A stretch of DNA of 64,000 bases from Planctomycetota bacterium (GTDB taxonomy: Bacteria; Planctomycetota; UBA1135), in contig QQUA01000020.1 in assembly GCA_008501825.1 (NCBI GenBank), positions 45,621-109,620 on the forward strand. Direction: 5' to 3'. Shown here piece by piece: positions 51,775 through 61,450 of the stretch (positions within the stretch are counted from its first letter, which is position 1; each line of letters opens with the position of its first letter). The position numbers were made by a program, and so were the translations under genes. Under the pieces are notes generated by a model. It was given only the letters and a program-made list of their open reading frames with translations. It ran no database searches and was not told the DNA's origin.

Positions 51775-54708
51775 ATGAGATCCATTCTGTCATCATTTTT
51801 AGGCCTGGCTTTGACCATGGCCTGTTCCACATCTCTTCTCGCCGCGCAGCCGGGAACCCCACAACACCCGGCGTACCCATGCCACACCGGCGAACTCTGG
51901 TCGAACCTCTTCGGCACTGCGTCGGCAAACCCCGCCGGGCCCGGAGACTTTGTCCACATTCCCTCTGGAACGGATGTCGTACTAGATGAAAATTCCGAAG
52001 ACCTTGGCGGACTTTGGATTGAAGGCCGATTGATCTTTCAGGATTACTACGGCCCTGTTGAACTCAATTCCGCGTACATCGTGGTCACAGGCAGCCTGCA
52101 GATCGGCTGCCGCATTCCAAGCGGCGCGATTCACCCCTACACCGAACAGGCCACCATTCGGTTGATTGCGCCGGAAACTTACGGAACCGGACTTCCGGGA
52201 TTGGATCCCTCTGGCGTCCGGTGGGAGGGCACGGCCGTAGACGACCATTTTGATTTAGCACCTTTCGTAGTCCCCGCTGCCGCTGCAGACCGTGGCCTCA
52301 TCATCACCGAAGGCGGCACCCTTTATATCTACGGCGAAGATAAAGGGAAGAGTTGGACCCAGTTGAGCTCAACTGCAAATGTCAATGATGACACGATTAA
52401 TTTGCAGGATGTTGTCAATCAAGATTGGTCGACTGGTGACGAAGTCGTCATTGCTTCGACCGACTTCGAGTACGACAGTTGGAATGCTCCCAACGTCGTA
52501 AAAAGTTACGTCCAGGGAGAAAAAAGGACCATCACCGACTTTCCTGCAGGAAATCAGGTCGAACTCGACAGTGCTCTCAATTACATGCACTTTGGCGAAA
52601 TCGTCCACGGTCCTCCTCCTCATGACAATGATCCGGATTGGGACATCCCCATGCAGGCGGAGGTTGGCTTGTTGACCCGAAACGTCGTCATCGAAGGCCA
52701 ACTCTCGGCTCACAGTAGTTCAGCGAACCACAGCCACGGGCCGCAACACTACGGGCACGTCATCCTGCTGCCTTACAACGGCCAAAATCCCTACTTTGAA
52801 GTGGAGTGGGCGGAGTTTCGCAATTTGGGCGTTGAAGGAACCCTGATGCGTTATCCCTTTCACACTCACATCTTAGGCGATGCTCGGGTCAACGGCGCCA
52901 TTCCCTACCTCCGTAATAGCAGCATCCATGACTGCGTTCATCGTTTCGTCACCATCCACGATACTCAGTACGTGAAGGTGGAAAACAACGTCGGCTGGAA
53001 GACCCTCGGACACGGCTTTTACCTGGAAGAATCCGATCCGGAAGTCCCCAGTCTTACCAAACACATTGAACTTCGCGGCAATCTCGGGATGTGGGTGGAT
53101 CCGCCCGCCACCTTCGATAGCAATACTCACTCACTCATTGTCCAAACTGACCGAGATGAGCCGGGAGTCTTCTGGATCCAACACCCCGACAACATGATTG
53201 AGGGCAATCATGCCGCTGGCGCCTACGGTCATGGTTTCTACCTGGCCCCGCCCAAGGACTTTTACGTCCATACCACCACCAGCAATTCTTACTTCCGGGA
53301 CAACGTCGCCCACAGCAATGGCCAGCACGGTTTCTACCACAACATCCGCACCAAGTGGCAGTGGGAAGACGGCAACCCCGATCACCTGCCCACGGCTTCC
53401 GGCCTCATTGCATACAAGAATCGGCGCTATGGGGTCTGGTGGCGTAGCCACGGCTCCGCCCTACTTGAGGACATGAAGGCCGCCGACAATAAATCCGGTT
53501 TGTACCCCGCCACTGACGGCTTGGTGAATTCAGGAAATGACCTCACCGGGGTCATCACTCTACGCGACTGCACCATTTACGGCGAAACGACCAACATCGG
53601 AACGCCAGTCAATGATGCGGAGATCCAAGCAGGTCGCAGCCTGCCGCAGACCTACTGGTTCTTCGAACGGCCGACGGTCGGCGGCTCCGCCGATCCGCAT
53701 TCTTCCGCCTGGGACACCTTGAACGCCATCGAGTCTTACGATGGCTACCTGCGGATGGAAGACTTCCGAGTGGCCTATTTCGAGGACATTGATGCGCTGG
53801 TGGATCCCAATAATCCGGGGCAGACTGCGGACCGGAAGTCCGCTGGTATCACCCAGGTGGAGTACCAATCTCGCTACCAGGAAGATCCCCGAAACTACGT
53901 TAATAACTGGACTTTCGGCCCTAACACGGTAGATCACGAGATTTACTATCGGATTCCGGAGGACGAGGAGAACATGGTCAAAAACACGGTGGTGCACGAT
54001 CTGGACAACAGCCTCGGCCAGGGCAGTGATGTATACTTGGCTTATCTGGATGATTTCCTCGTTGCCAATGCAGACCCAAACACTCCTCCCGTAGCGTTAA
54101 CCCAAGAAAATGTTTACGTCGTGCCCGCAGCCAGCGGCGATTTTGCCCAGATCAACGTCATTCCTATGGACCAAGATCCATTGGTAACCTTCAATTGGCC
54201 GAATGCAGACGCAGATCTGGTCGTAAGCACGGATGATTTCAACAACGTGCAGCGTACCACGACCATTTTTCCGACCAATCCGGACACAGAACAGGATAGA
54301 CACTATCCCTTCTGCTCCATAATGGGGTTGAATAAGGTAACTCAGGGAGGCCTTCAAGGAGTCTACAAATGCTCTTTTGTCGGGACGGCCAACGTTCCAG
54401 ACAAGTATGAAATCAAAATTCAGAATGCACGTTTGGAAAATGAGGACGTGATTGTTGGAGTTCCTTTTTCTTCTTTGCCATCCAAAGTATTCCTAAATGG
54501 TAATGATTCCATCATGGTTAATGGGAACTCTCAGGGGATCACTAGCCTTTCTGGATTGGTCACTTCTGGAGTCCCTCACATTTGGTTCTTAGATCAGTCT
54601 GTTAGTCCTCCCGTCCTTTACATTAAAACTAAGATCGTGCTTGAAGATCCTGCTCACTCAGTAGATTGGGAAGGCACCAGAAACCTAATCGTTGTGTTGC
54701 AGAACTAG
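51775..54708 (+). CDS. Secreted G8/parallel beta-helix protein (CEMIP/TMEM2-like)
   Basis: A 977-residue protein with a signal peptide (MRSILSSFLGLALTMACSTS, Ala-Ala cleavage region LLAAQPG). The G8 domain follows (GDFVHIPSGTDVVLDENSED, LGGLWIEGRLIFQDYYGPVE). A right-handed beta-helix includes GVEGTLMRYPFHTHILGDAR, RFVTIHDTQYVKVENNVGWK, GHGFYLEESDPE and GFYHNIRTKWQWEDGN. The RYPxHxH motif is characteristic of the CEMIP/TMEM2/PKHD1L1 family, some of which depolymerise hyaluronan. A catalytic role here is inference. It is an intact paralog of the frameshifted gene at 46117-48929. The next FG-GAP gene starts 24 bp later, as in the left module. Confidence 0.87.
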   Translation: MRSILSSFLGLALTMACSTSLLAAQPGTPQHPAYPCHTGELWSNLFGTASANPAGPGDFVHIPSGTDVVLDENSEDLGGLWIEGRLIFQDYYGPVELNSAYIVVTGSLQIGCRIPSGAIHPYTEQATIRLIAPETYGTGLPGLDPSGVRWEGTAVDDHFDLAPFVVPAAAADRGLIITEGGTLYIYGEDKGKSWTQLSSTANVNDDTINLQDVVNQDWSTGDEVVIASTDFEYDSWNAPNVVKSYVQGEKRTITDFPAGNQVELDSALNYMHFGEIVHGPPPHDNDPDWDIPMQAEVGLLTRNVVIEGQLSAHSSSANHSHGPQHYGHVILLPYNGQNPYFEVEWAEFRNLGVEGTLMRYPFHTHILGDARVNGAIPYLRNSSIHDCVHRFVTIHDTQYVKVENNVGWKTLGHGFYLEESDPEVPSLTKHIELRGNLGMWVDPPATFDSNTHSLIVQTDRDEPGVFWIQHPDNMIEGNHAAGAYGHGFYLAPPKDFYVHTTTSNSYFRDNVAHSNGQHGFYHNIRTKWQWEDGNPDHLPTASGLIAYKNRRYGVWWRSHGSALLEDMKAADNKSGLYPATDGLVNSGNDLTGVITLRDCTIYGETTNIGTPVNDAEIQAGRSLPQTYWFFERPTVGGSADPHSSAWDTLNAIESYDGYLRMEDFRVAYFEDIDALVDPNNPGQTADRKSAGITQVEYQSRYQEDPRNYVNNWTFGPNTVDHEIYYRIPEDEENMVKNTVVHDLDNSLGQGSDVYLAYLDDFLVANADPNTPPVALTQENVYVVPAASGDFAQINVIPMDQDPLVTFNWPNADADLVVSTDDFNNVQRTTTIFPTNPDTEQDRHYPFCSIMGLNKVTQGGLQGVYKCSFVGTANVPDKYEIKIQNARLENEDVIVGVPFSSLPSKVFLNGNDSIMVNGNSQGITSLSGLVTSGVPHIWFLDQSVSPPVLYIKTKIVLEDPAHSVDWEGTRNLIVVLQN

Positions 54709-54732
54709 AAAACCTTGTAGAAGAGCCCAAGA

Positions 54733-56391
54733 ATGTTAGCACTGTTGTTTTGCTCGGCCCTCCTCCAGCAACCCGGAGGAAAGTGGATTCAGAATTTCGA
54801 AATCCATGGCACTTCTGTGCTCGAAGAACTTGGCAGACAAGTCGTGCTAATGGGCGATCTGGATGGCGACCAGCACTCTGAAGTGCTGGTCGCTTCCCCT
54901 GGAGCTGATCTGGGGGTTTCGTTTCCATTCGGAAAAGTGCGTATTTTTTCTGGAGCTACCCAGGATGTCATTTTCGAAACCACTTCCTTGGATTTCTCCA
55001 ATGCTTCGGTAATAGGGCTTAGGAGTGAAGCCCTGGGGGACGTCAACTTAGACGGATTCAATGACTTTGCGTTGTTAACAAGCCAGGTTGTCGTTTATCC
55101 TTATTCTAGTGTGATTGTCTTTTCTGGGGCCAATTTTCAGGTATTGACTCGCATTTTCGGGCCGAATGGCTCTGTTGGGTTTGGCTTTCAGGGCTTAACT
55201 GGAGGCATGGATCTAAATAGGGATGGATTTCCAGATATGCTTGTCAGCGACCAATTTTATACGGGAACCTTGGATTATCAAGGTGCCGTTTTCGCTTATG
55301 ATTCCACTACTTGGCAGCAGCTTTGGGTTGCAGAAGGCAACCTTGCCTGGTTGCAGCTGGGGCAAAGCCTGGCCAGCATCCAAGACATCAATGGTGATGG
55401 TTACAACGATGTCTTGACCTCAAGTTCCTACGCTGGCATTGAAGGTTCGATACATGCTTTGTCTGGCCAAGACGGGTCTGAAATCTACCGTATCGATGGA
55501 ATTCCAGGCTGGATCGATCTCGGCGTTTTTGGCATCGCGACAATTCCGGACATCACCGGAGATGGCGTAGAGGACTTCGTCACCACCATGAGTCCTCCCT
55601 TCTGGCTAACTTATCAGTTTGGCTTTTTGAATGTCTACAGTGGTGCAGATGGTGCCTTGCTCCATCAAATTCAGGGAGAAGTCCCGGACAGTGGGTTTCC
55701 TTATTGCCCCACCAACATTGGAGACTTCGATCAGGACGGTTATGACGACATCGCCGCCGGCGCAACATTACAACGAACTTCCAAATTTGCTACCGGCATG
55801 GCCTACGTTTATTCCGGTCGCAACTGGCAAGTTTTGGCACGCATCCCAGGTCACCCAAAACACTCCAGTAGCTTCGGCAGCGCCTTCAGTGGACATGAAG
55901 ACGTCACCGGAGATGGTCAAATCAATCTTGCCATTGGAGATAAATCCTCGAGATATTCAGGAATCACTGCTGCTGGATCTGCTTTCATTTACAGTTTTGA
56001 ACCCTTCCTTAGAGCCAGCGCCATGCAAGTCTCGGCTTCCAGCGGCGGGCAAGTTGATTTCGACCTCCAATTCCCGCTCGAAGAGGCCGGCAAAGAATAT
56101 CGCATGCTGGTTTCTACTGACCTCCCGGGCTCCATCGTGCTTGGCAAGATGGAACTTCCCCTGGAGCACACTCCCTTGACCTGGGCAGTAGCTCATAACC
56201 CTCCAAATTGGTTTACCGGCAGCCGCGGCACCTTGGACGCCAACGCTCAAGCCACCGCCACGGCGGTCTTCCCTGCCAACAAATTCGCAAGCCACGTCGG
56301 CACCACCTTGAAGTTTGTCGCTCTCACCATGCGACCGATCCGAAAGCCGGACCGCTCTTCCGCTGCCGTCTACGTCGAAATCGTGCCATAA
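54733..56391 (+). CDS. Secreted FG-GAP propeller protein, tandem copy 1
   Basis: A 552-residue protein with a short signal (MLALLFCSALLQQPGGKW). Seven FG-GAP Ca loops are visible: DLDGDQHSE, DVNLDGFND, DLNRDGFPD, DINGDGYND, DITGDGVED, DFDQDGYDD and DVTGDGQIN. The C-terminal domain of about 140 residues begins YSFEPFLRASAMQVSASSGG and ends AAVYVEIVP. It is nearly identical in copies 2-4. It follows the G8 gene by 24 bp and precedes copy 2 by one base, so these genes form one operon. Probable cell-surface or secreted binding protein; ligand unknown. Confidence 0.9.
   Translation: MLALLFCSALLQQPGGKWIQNFEIHGTSVLEELGRQVVLMGDLDGDQHSEVLVASPGADLGVSFPFGKVRIFSGATQDVIFETTSLDFSNASVIGLRSEALGDVNLDGFNDFALLTSQVVVYPYSSVIVFSGANFQVLTRIFGPNGSVGFGFQGLTGGMDLNRDGFPDMLVSDQFYTGTLDYQGAVFAYDSTTWQQLWVAEGNLAWLQLGQSLASIQDINGDGYNDVLTSSSYAGIEGSIHALSGQDGSEIYRIDGIPGWIDLGVFGIATIPDITGDGVEDFVTTMSPPFWLTYQFGFLNVYSGADGALLHQIQGEVPDSGFPYCPTNIGDFDQDGYDDIAAGATLQRTSKFATGMAYVYSGRNWQVLARIPGHPKHSSSFGSAFSGHEDVTGDGQINLAIGDKSSRYSGITAAGSAFIYSFEPFLRASAMQVSASSGGQVDFDLQFPLEEAGKEYRMLVSTDLPGSIVLGKMELPLEHTPLTWAVAHNPPNWFTGSRGTLDANAQATATAVFPANKFASHVGTTLKFVALTMRPIRKPDRSSAAVYVEIVP
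55971..56391 (+). repeat. C-terminal-domain DNA repeat, unit 1
   Basis: First of four ~420-bp direct repeats that each encode the shared C-terminal domain and end in the same gtcgaaatcgtgcc tail. The other units are 57632-58054, 59298-59720 and 60964-61383. Unit 1 is the most diverged at its 5' edge. Confidence 0.85.
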
Positions 56392-56392
56392 G

Positions 56393-58054
56393 ATGACTCT
56401 CCTTCTGCTATTCACGCTCATCCCAGGTCTTCAACAACCCGGGGGGAAATGGATCAAGGAGCATGAGATCCACGGCTCTTCTCTGCGTGAGGAACTTGGT
56501 AGGCAGATCGTACTCTTGGGCGATTTGGATGGCGACCAGCACTCCGAAGTGCTGGTCGCTTCCCCAGGAGCAGACCTGGGAGTTTCCTTTCCATTCGGCA
56601 AAGTGCGCATATTTTCTGGAGCTACTCAAGATGTCCTTTTCGAAACCACTTCTCTTGATTTCTCCAATGCTTCTGTAATCGGCATTAGCAGCAGAAGAGT
56701 CGGGGATGTAGATCAGGACGGTGTTGAAGATTTTGCCTGCCTAGCTAGACAGCTAGTTTCCGAACCTTTTGCAAGTGTCATCGTGTTTTCCGGAGCCAAC
56801 TTTAGCACGATCACCAGGATATTTAGTCCTATGGGAAACACGAGTTTCGCCTCTAGAGGCTTAGAAGGAAGGGTGGACCTCAGTGGAGACGGAATTCCCG
56901 ATCTAGTGATAAGTGACCCTGTGTATTCAGAATCGTTGAATCATCAGGGAGCCATTTTCGCATACGACCCAACGACTTGGCAGCCGCTTTGGGTAGTGGA
57001 GGGGAACCTTGCTTGGTTGCAGATAGGGCAAAGCCTGGCTTGCATTCAAGACATCAACAATGATGGTTACAATGACGTCTTAACCTCTGGCTCCTACGAA
57101 AGTGAAGGTTCGATACATGCTCTGTCAGGCAAGGATGGATCGGAAATTTATCGCATCGATGGAATTCCAGGGTGGATTGATCTCGGCATTTTCGGCATTG
57201 CAACGATTCCGGACATCACCGGGGATGGCGTAGAAGACTTCGTCACCAACATGAGCCCTCTATTCTGGCTGACTTACCAATTTGGTTTTTTGAATATTTA
57301 CAGTGGTGCCGACGGCACCCTGATTCACCAAATCCAAGGGGAAGTCCCGGATAGTGGGTTTCCTTATGCCGCCACCAACATCGGTGATATTAATCAAGAT
57401 GGCTACGATGACATCGCCACCTCCGCCATATACCAGCAAACGCCGGGGGATGGCAGTGGCGTAGTTTACGTTTACTCCGGTCGGGACTGGCAGGTACTGG
57501 CTCGCATTCCGGGTCCACCCAAACAGTCTTGGCTCTTCGGCGCAGCTCTCAGCGGAAGTGAAGATGTCTCCGGAGATGGCCACGTTAATCTTGGAATCGG
57601 GGATTTTCCTTCGAATTACAAGGGCATCATCGCCGCCGGCGCCGCTTACATCTACAGCTTTGAACCCTTCCTCCGGGCCAGCGCCAAACAAGTCTCGGCT
57701 TCCAGCGGCGGCCAAGTTGACTTCGACCTTCAATTTCCTCTCGAGGATGCCGGCAAAGAGTATCGGATGCTGGTTTCTACCGACCTTCCAGGCTCCATCG
57801 TGCTTGGCAAGATGGAGATTCCCTTAGAGCACACTCCCTTGACCTGGGCGGTGGCCCACAATCCTCCCAATTGGTTTACTGGCAGCCGCGGCACCTTGGA
57901 CGCCAATGCTCACGCCACGGCCACGGCAGTCTTCCCTGCCAACAAATTCGCAAGCCACGTCGGCACCACCTTGAAGTTCGTCGCCCTCACCATGCGACCG
58001 ATCCGCAAGCCGGACCGCTCTTCCGCTGCCGTCTACGTCGAAATCGTGCCATAA
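56393..58054 (+). CDS. Secreted FG-GAP propeller protein, tandem copy 2
   Basis: A 553-residue paralog. ATG 56393 is chosen because it gives the signal MTLLLLFTLIPGLQQPGGKW immediately after the upstream TAA; the longer frame (56315) only reads the end of copy 1 out of frame. It is closest to copy 1 throughout, with the first blade (ELGRQIVLLGDLDGDQHSEV) and the central blades (YRIDGIPGWIDLGIFGIATI) almost unchanged. The Ca loops include DVDQDGVED, DLSGDGIPD, DINNDGYND, DITGDGVED, DINQDGYDD and DVSGDGHVN. The C-terminal domain differs from copy 1 by a handful of residues (e.g. PLEDAGKEY versus PLEEAGKEY). Probably translationally coupled. Confidence 0.9.
   Translation: MTLLLLFTLIPGLQQPGGKWIKEHEIHGSSLREELGRQIVLLGDLDGDQHSEVLVASPGADLGVSFPFGKVRIFSGATQDVLFETTSLDFSNASVIGISSRRVGDVDQDGVEDFACLARQLVSEPFASVIVFSGANFSTITRIFSPMGNTSFASRGLEGRVDLSGDGIPDLVISDPVYSESLNHQGAIFAYDPTTWQPLWVVEGNLAWLQIGQSLACIQDINNDGYNDVLTSGSYESEGSIHALSGKDGSEIYRIDGIPGWIDLGIFGIATIPDITGDGVEDFVTNMSPLFWLTYQFGFLNIYSGADGTLIHQIQGEVPDSGFPYAATNIGDINQDGYDDIATSAIYQQTPGDGSGVVYVYSGRDWQVLARIPGPPKQSWLFGAALSGSEDVSGDGHVNLGIGDFPSNYKGIIAAGAAYIYSFEPFLRASAKQVSASSGGQVDFDLQFPLEDAGKEYRMLVSTDLPGSIVLGKMEIPLEHTPLTWAVAHNPPNWFTGSRGTLDANAHATATAVFPANKFASHVGTTLKFVALTMRPIRKPDRSSAAVYVEIVP
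57632..58054 (+). repeat. C-terminal-domain DNA repeat, unit 2
   Basis: Second ~420-bp direct repeat, starting at the Ala/Gly-rich gccgccggcgcc segment that marks the 5' edge of near-identity with units 3 and 4. Confidence 0.85.
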
Positions 58055-58055
58055 C

Positions 58056-59720
58056 ATGCTCATACTCTCCCTTTTCATGCTCTCCGCCAGTTTTCAGCAA
58101 GCCGGAGGGAAATGGATCAAGGAACATGAGATCCATGGTTCCTTCCTGCATGAAGAACTTGGCCGACAAGTCGTTCTCCTTGGCGATCTGGATGGCGACC
58201 GGCACTCCGAAGTGCTGGTCGCTGCACCTGGGGCAGACCTAGGCGTACCCTTCCCCTTCGGAAAGGTCCGTGTTTTCTCTGGATCTACTCAGGAAATCCT
58301 CTTCGAAACGACCTCCGCAGATTTTTCCAATGCCTCCGTCATCGGCCGCCGCGCCGAACGCATTGGAGATGTCGATCAGGACGGATTGCCCGACTTTGCG
58401 CTGGCAACCCTTCAACTCATCGCTGAGCCCTACGCAAGTATCATTGTGGTTTCAGGGGGTACTTTTCAAGTAATTGCTAGATTATTCAGTCCCCCCGGTT
58501 CCGGTAACCTTGGAGGCCGAGGTCTGGCTGGCGGTGTAGATTTAAGTGGCGACGGAATCCCAGATTTAGTCGCCAGCGATGAATATTACACGGGAAGCTT
58601 AGATTACCAAGGCGCTGTCTTCGCCTACGATTCCACGACTTGGCAGCCACTTTGGGTGGCGGAAGGTAACCTTGCCTGGCTGCGGCTGGGGCAAAGTCTT
58701 GCCTGTATCCATGACATCAATGGCGATGGATACAACGACGTCTTGACCGCAAGTTCTTACGCCGGCAGTGAAGGCTCAGTACATGCTCTGTCTGGCAAGG
58801 ATGGGTCGGAGATCTATCGCATCGACGGAATTCCGGGATGGTCCTACCTAGGAATCGGCGGATTCGCCGTCGTGCCAGACATCAATGGAGACGGAATTGA
58901 AGACTTTGTCACCGACATGAATCCGCGCTCTGTAAGCACCTATCAATTCGGTTTTCTCAATGTCTACAGTGGTGCCGATGGTGCCTTGCTCCATCAAATC
59001 CAAGGGGATGTACCTAATAACGGATTCCCGAACTTTGTTGTCAACATTGGCGATGTAGACCAAGATGGTTTTGAAGATGTCGCAACTTCGGCAGTACGCC
59101 AACCAACGCCCGGAAACGGTCGCGGCGTGGTTTATGTCTACTCCGGCCGAAACTGGCAAGTTTTGGCTCGCATTCCTGCCCCACCAAAGCAATCTTGGTT
59201 CTTTGGTTGGGCGCTGAGCGGCGGGGAAGACGTCACTGGTGATGGACGAGTTGATCTTGGAGTTGGAGATCATCCAGCTCACTACAGTGGCATCATCGCC
59301 GCCGGCGCCGCCTACATCTACAGCTTTGAACCCTTCCTTAGGACCAGCGTCAAGCAAGTCTCGGCTTCCAGCGGCGGACAAGTTGACTTCGACCTCCAAT
59401 TTCCTCCCGAAGAGGCCGGCAAGAAATATCGGATGCTGGTTTCTACCGACCTTCCAGGCTCCATTGTTCTCGGCAAGATGGAAATCCCCCTGAAGCACAC
59501 CCCCTTGACCTGGGCCGTAGCCCACAACCCTCCAAATTGGTTTACTGGCAGCCGCGGCACCTTAGACGCCAATGCTCATGCCACCGCTTCGGCGGTTTTC
59601 CCTGCCAACAAATTCACCAGCCACGTCGGCACCACCTTGAAGTTTGTCGCCCTTACCATGCGACCGATCCGCAAGCCGGACCGCTCGTCGGCTGCCGTCT
59701 ACGTCGAAATCGTGCCATAA
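58056..59720 (+). CDS. Secreted FG-GAP propeller protein, tandem copy 3
   Basis: A 554-residue paralog with the signal MLILSLFMLSASFQQAGGKW, starting one base after the stop of copy 2. Blade 1 (ELGRQVVLLGDLDGDRHSEV) and the central blades resemble copies 1 and 2. Ca loops are DLDGDRHSE, DVDQDGLPD, DLSGDGIPD, DINGDGYND, DINGDGIED, DVDQDGFED and DVTGDGRVD. The C-terminal domain has PPEEAGKKYRM and ASAVFPANKFTSHVGTT, variants shared (the latter with Ile for Val) with copy 4 rather than copies 1 and 2. This suggests recombination between units. Confidence 0.9.
   Translation: MLILSLFMLSASFQQAGGKWIKEHEIHGSFLHEELGRQVVLLGDLDGDRHSEVLVAAPGADLGVPFPFGKVRVFSGSTQEILFETTSADFSNASVIGRRAERIGDVDQDGLPDFALATLQLIAEPYASIIVVSGGTFQVIARLFSPPGSGNLGGRGLAGGVDLSGDGIPDLVASDEYYTGSLDYQGAVFAYDSTTWQPLWVAEGNLAWLRLGQSLACIHDINGDGYNDVLTASSYAGSEGSVHALSGKDGSEIYRIDGIPGWSYLGIGGFAVVPDINGDGIEDFVTDMNPRSVSTYQFGFLNVYSGADGALLHQIQGDVPNNGFPNFVVNIGDVDQDGFEDVATSAVRQPTPGNGRGVVYVYSGRNWQVLARIPAPPKQSWFFGWALSGGEDVTGDGRVDLGVGDHPAHYSGIIAAGAAYIYSFEPFLRTSVKQVSASSGGQVDFDLQFPPEEAGKKYRMLVSTDLPGSIVLGKMEIPLKHTPLTWAVAHNPPNWFTGSRGTLDANAHATASAVFPANKFTSHVGTTLKFVALTMRPIRKPDRSSAAVYVEIVP
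59298..59720 (+). repeat. C-terminal-domain DNA repeat, unit 3
   Basis: Third ~420-bp direct repeat. It shares with unit 4 the Thr-Ser-His variant before the last strand (FTSHVG instead of FASHVG). Confidence 0.85.
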
Positions 59721-59721
59721 A

Positions 59722-61383
59722 ATGACTTTCCTTCTGCTATTCACGTTTACCGCAGGTTTTCAACAACCTGGAGGAAAGTGGATCCAGGAGTTTGAGGGTT
59801 TGGGGTCCTCCAATCGTGAAAGATTTGGAGGCCAAGTGACCAGTCTCGGAGATCTCAACGGGGATCAATCTTCCGAGATTCTTGTGACTAGTCCACTTCT
59901 CGATCTTGGCGACCCAGGCCGCCTTGGTCAATTCGAAATTTTCTCTGGGGCTGACGGTACTCTTATCTACAAATCATCCGCATTAGATTACCACGATGCA
60001 ACGCACCTTGGAACACAAGCGAAAGGAGCAGGAGATTTCAACCAAGATGGAGTTCCTGACTTTGCTCTGACTTCTGTCAATCCGAATGGGCCACCCAATT
60101 ACAGCGTAATGATTTTCTCCGGGCTCGACTTCTCCCTAATGCATCGAATTTGGGGTCCATTGGGATACTCCAGATTTGGGAGAAACCATCTGGAAGGAAA
60201 AACCGATCTCAATGGAGATGGAGTTCCTGACCTCCTGATTGGGGACGCAGATTACTCTATCAATCTTATGTTCCAGGGAGCGGTCTACGCTTATGATTCT
60301 GCCACTTGGAACCTGATGTGGGTCCACGAAGGCCAACTGCCAGGTACTCAGATCGGCTGGTCCCATTCTTCCATCGCCGACATTAATGGTGATAGCATCC
60401 ACGACGTATTAACTTCTAGTTGGCAATCGGGCCCTTCTGGCTCCATCCATCTCCTTTCAGGCGTAGATGGAACCGAGATTTACCGGATTGACGGCACTCA
60501 ATACGATTACAGCCTTGGTTCAGGTGGCTTGATCGCGCTCAATGACGTCACGGGCGATGGCTGCCAGGAATTTGTCGCAGGCTCAATTAGTCATCCCTCC
60601 GGAAGTACTGGGGGACATGGATACTTAAACATTTACTCTGGATTGGGGGGAGGACTCATCCATCAAATTCAATCAGAATCTGTGGATGAATGGTTTCCAG
60701 GAGAGATAGTCCTCGTTGGTGATATCGATGATGATGGCTTCCAAGAATTCGCGACTTCAGACCGAACTGAACTGCCAGGTTTTGGAAAAGGAACTGTGTA
60801 CGTTTACTCGAGTCGCAATTGGCAGGTCATGGGCCGGATCCCTGGTCCAAAACATTCCCACGTATTTGGCTTTGAGCTAGGAGCGGGTGCGGATGTTACC
60901 GGAGATGGGCACCCCGACCTACTGGTTGGGGATGACGGCGTCGTTGTGAATCAAATGGTGAATGCCGGCGCCGCCTACATCTACAGCTTTGAACCCTTCC
61001 TCCGAGCCAGCGCCAAGCAAGTCTCGGCTTCCAGCGGCGGACAAGTTGACTTCGACCTCCAATTTCCTCCCGAAGAGGCCGGCAAGGAATATCGAATGCT
61101 GGTTTCTACCGACCTTCCAGGTTCCATCGTGCTCGGCAAGATGGAGATTCCCTTGGAGCACACTCCCTTGACCTGGGCGGTAGCCCATAATCCTCCAAAT
61201 TGGTTTACTGGCAGCCGCGGCACCTTGGATGCCAATGCTCACGCCACCGCCTCGGCGATTTTCCCTGCCAACAAATTCACCAGCCACGTCGGCACCACCC
61301 TGAAGTTTGTCGCTCTCACCATGCGACCGATCCGCAAGCCGGACCGCTCTTCAGCTGCCGTATACGTCGAAATCGTGCCTTGA
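59722..61383 (+). CDS. Secreted FG-GAP propeller protein, tandem copy 4 (diverged propeller)
   Basis: A 553-residue paralog. ATG 59722 gives the signal MTFLLLFTFTAGFQQPGGKW, almost the same DNA as the start of copy 2. The propeller is clearly different from copies 1-3 (for example GSSNRERFGGQVTSLGDLNG, YRIDGTQYDYSLGSGGLIAL), although it still has seven loops: DLNGDQSSE, DFNQDGVPD, DLNGDGVPD, DINGDSIHD, DVTGDGCQE, DIDDDGFQE and DVTGDGHPD. The C-terminal domain from AAYIYSFEPFLRASAKQVSA onwards is again near-identical to the other copies. New ligand specificity on a common C-terminal module is a reasonable inference. Confidence 0.9.
   Translation: MTFLLLFTFTAGFQQPGGKWIQEFEGLGSSNRERFGGQVTSLGDLNGDQSSEILVTSPLLDLGDPGRLGQFEIFSGADGTLIYKSSALDYHDATHLGTQAKGAGDFNQDGVPDFALTSVNPNGPPNYSVMIFSGLDFSLMHRIWGPLGYSRFGRNHLEGKTDLNGDGVPDLLIGDADYSINLMFQGAVYAYDSATWNLMWVHEGQLPGTQIGWSHSSIADINGDSIHDVLTSSWQSGPSGSIHLLSGVDGTEIYRIDGTQYDYSLGSGGLIALNDVTGDGCQEFVAGSISHPSGSTGGHGYLNIYSGLGGGLIHQIQSESVDEWFPGEIVLVGDIDDDGFQEFATSDRTELPGFGKGTVYVYSSRNWQVMGRIPGPKHSHVFGFELGAGADVTGDGHPDLLVGDDGVVVNQMVNAGAAYIYSFEPFLRASAKQVSASSGGQVDFDLQFPPEEAGKEYRMLVSTDLPGSIVLGKMEIPLEHTPLTWAVAHNPPNWFTGSRGTLDANAHATASAIFPANKFTSHVGTTLKFVALTMRPIRKPDRSSAAVYVEIVP
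60964..61383 (+). repeat. C-terminal-domain DNA repeat, unit 4
   Basis: Fourth ~420-bp direct repeat. The sharp change from a diverged propeller to near-identity occurs at about 60964, inside the gene. Confidence 0.85.
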
Positions 61384-61450
61384 TGCTCTCCCCTACTGCG
61401 ATTCACTGCCGGTAAGAATTTTCTCACCTTGACGTCCAGAGCAAGCCCAT

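Noticed and set aside
56315..56392. Longer start for FG-GAP copy 2 (and likewise 59644-59721 for copy 4)
   Set aside because: These codons lie in the conserved 3' end of the preceding gene; the internal ATG gives the signal peptide shared by the paralogs.
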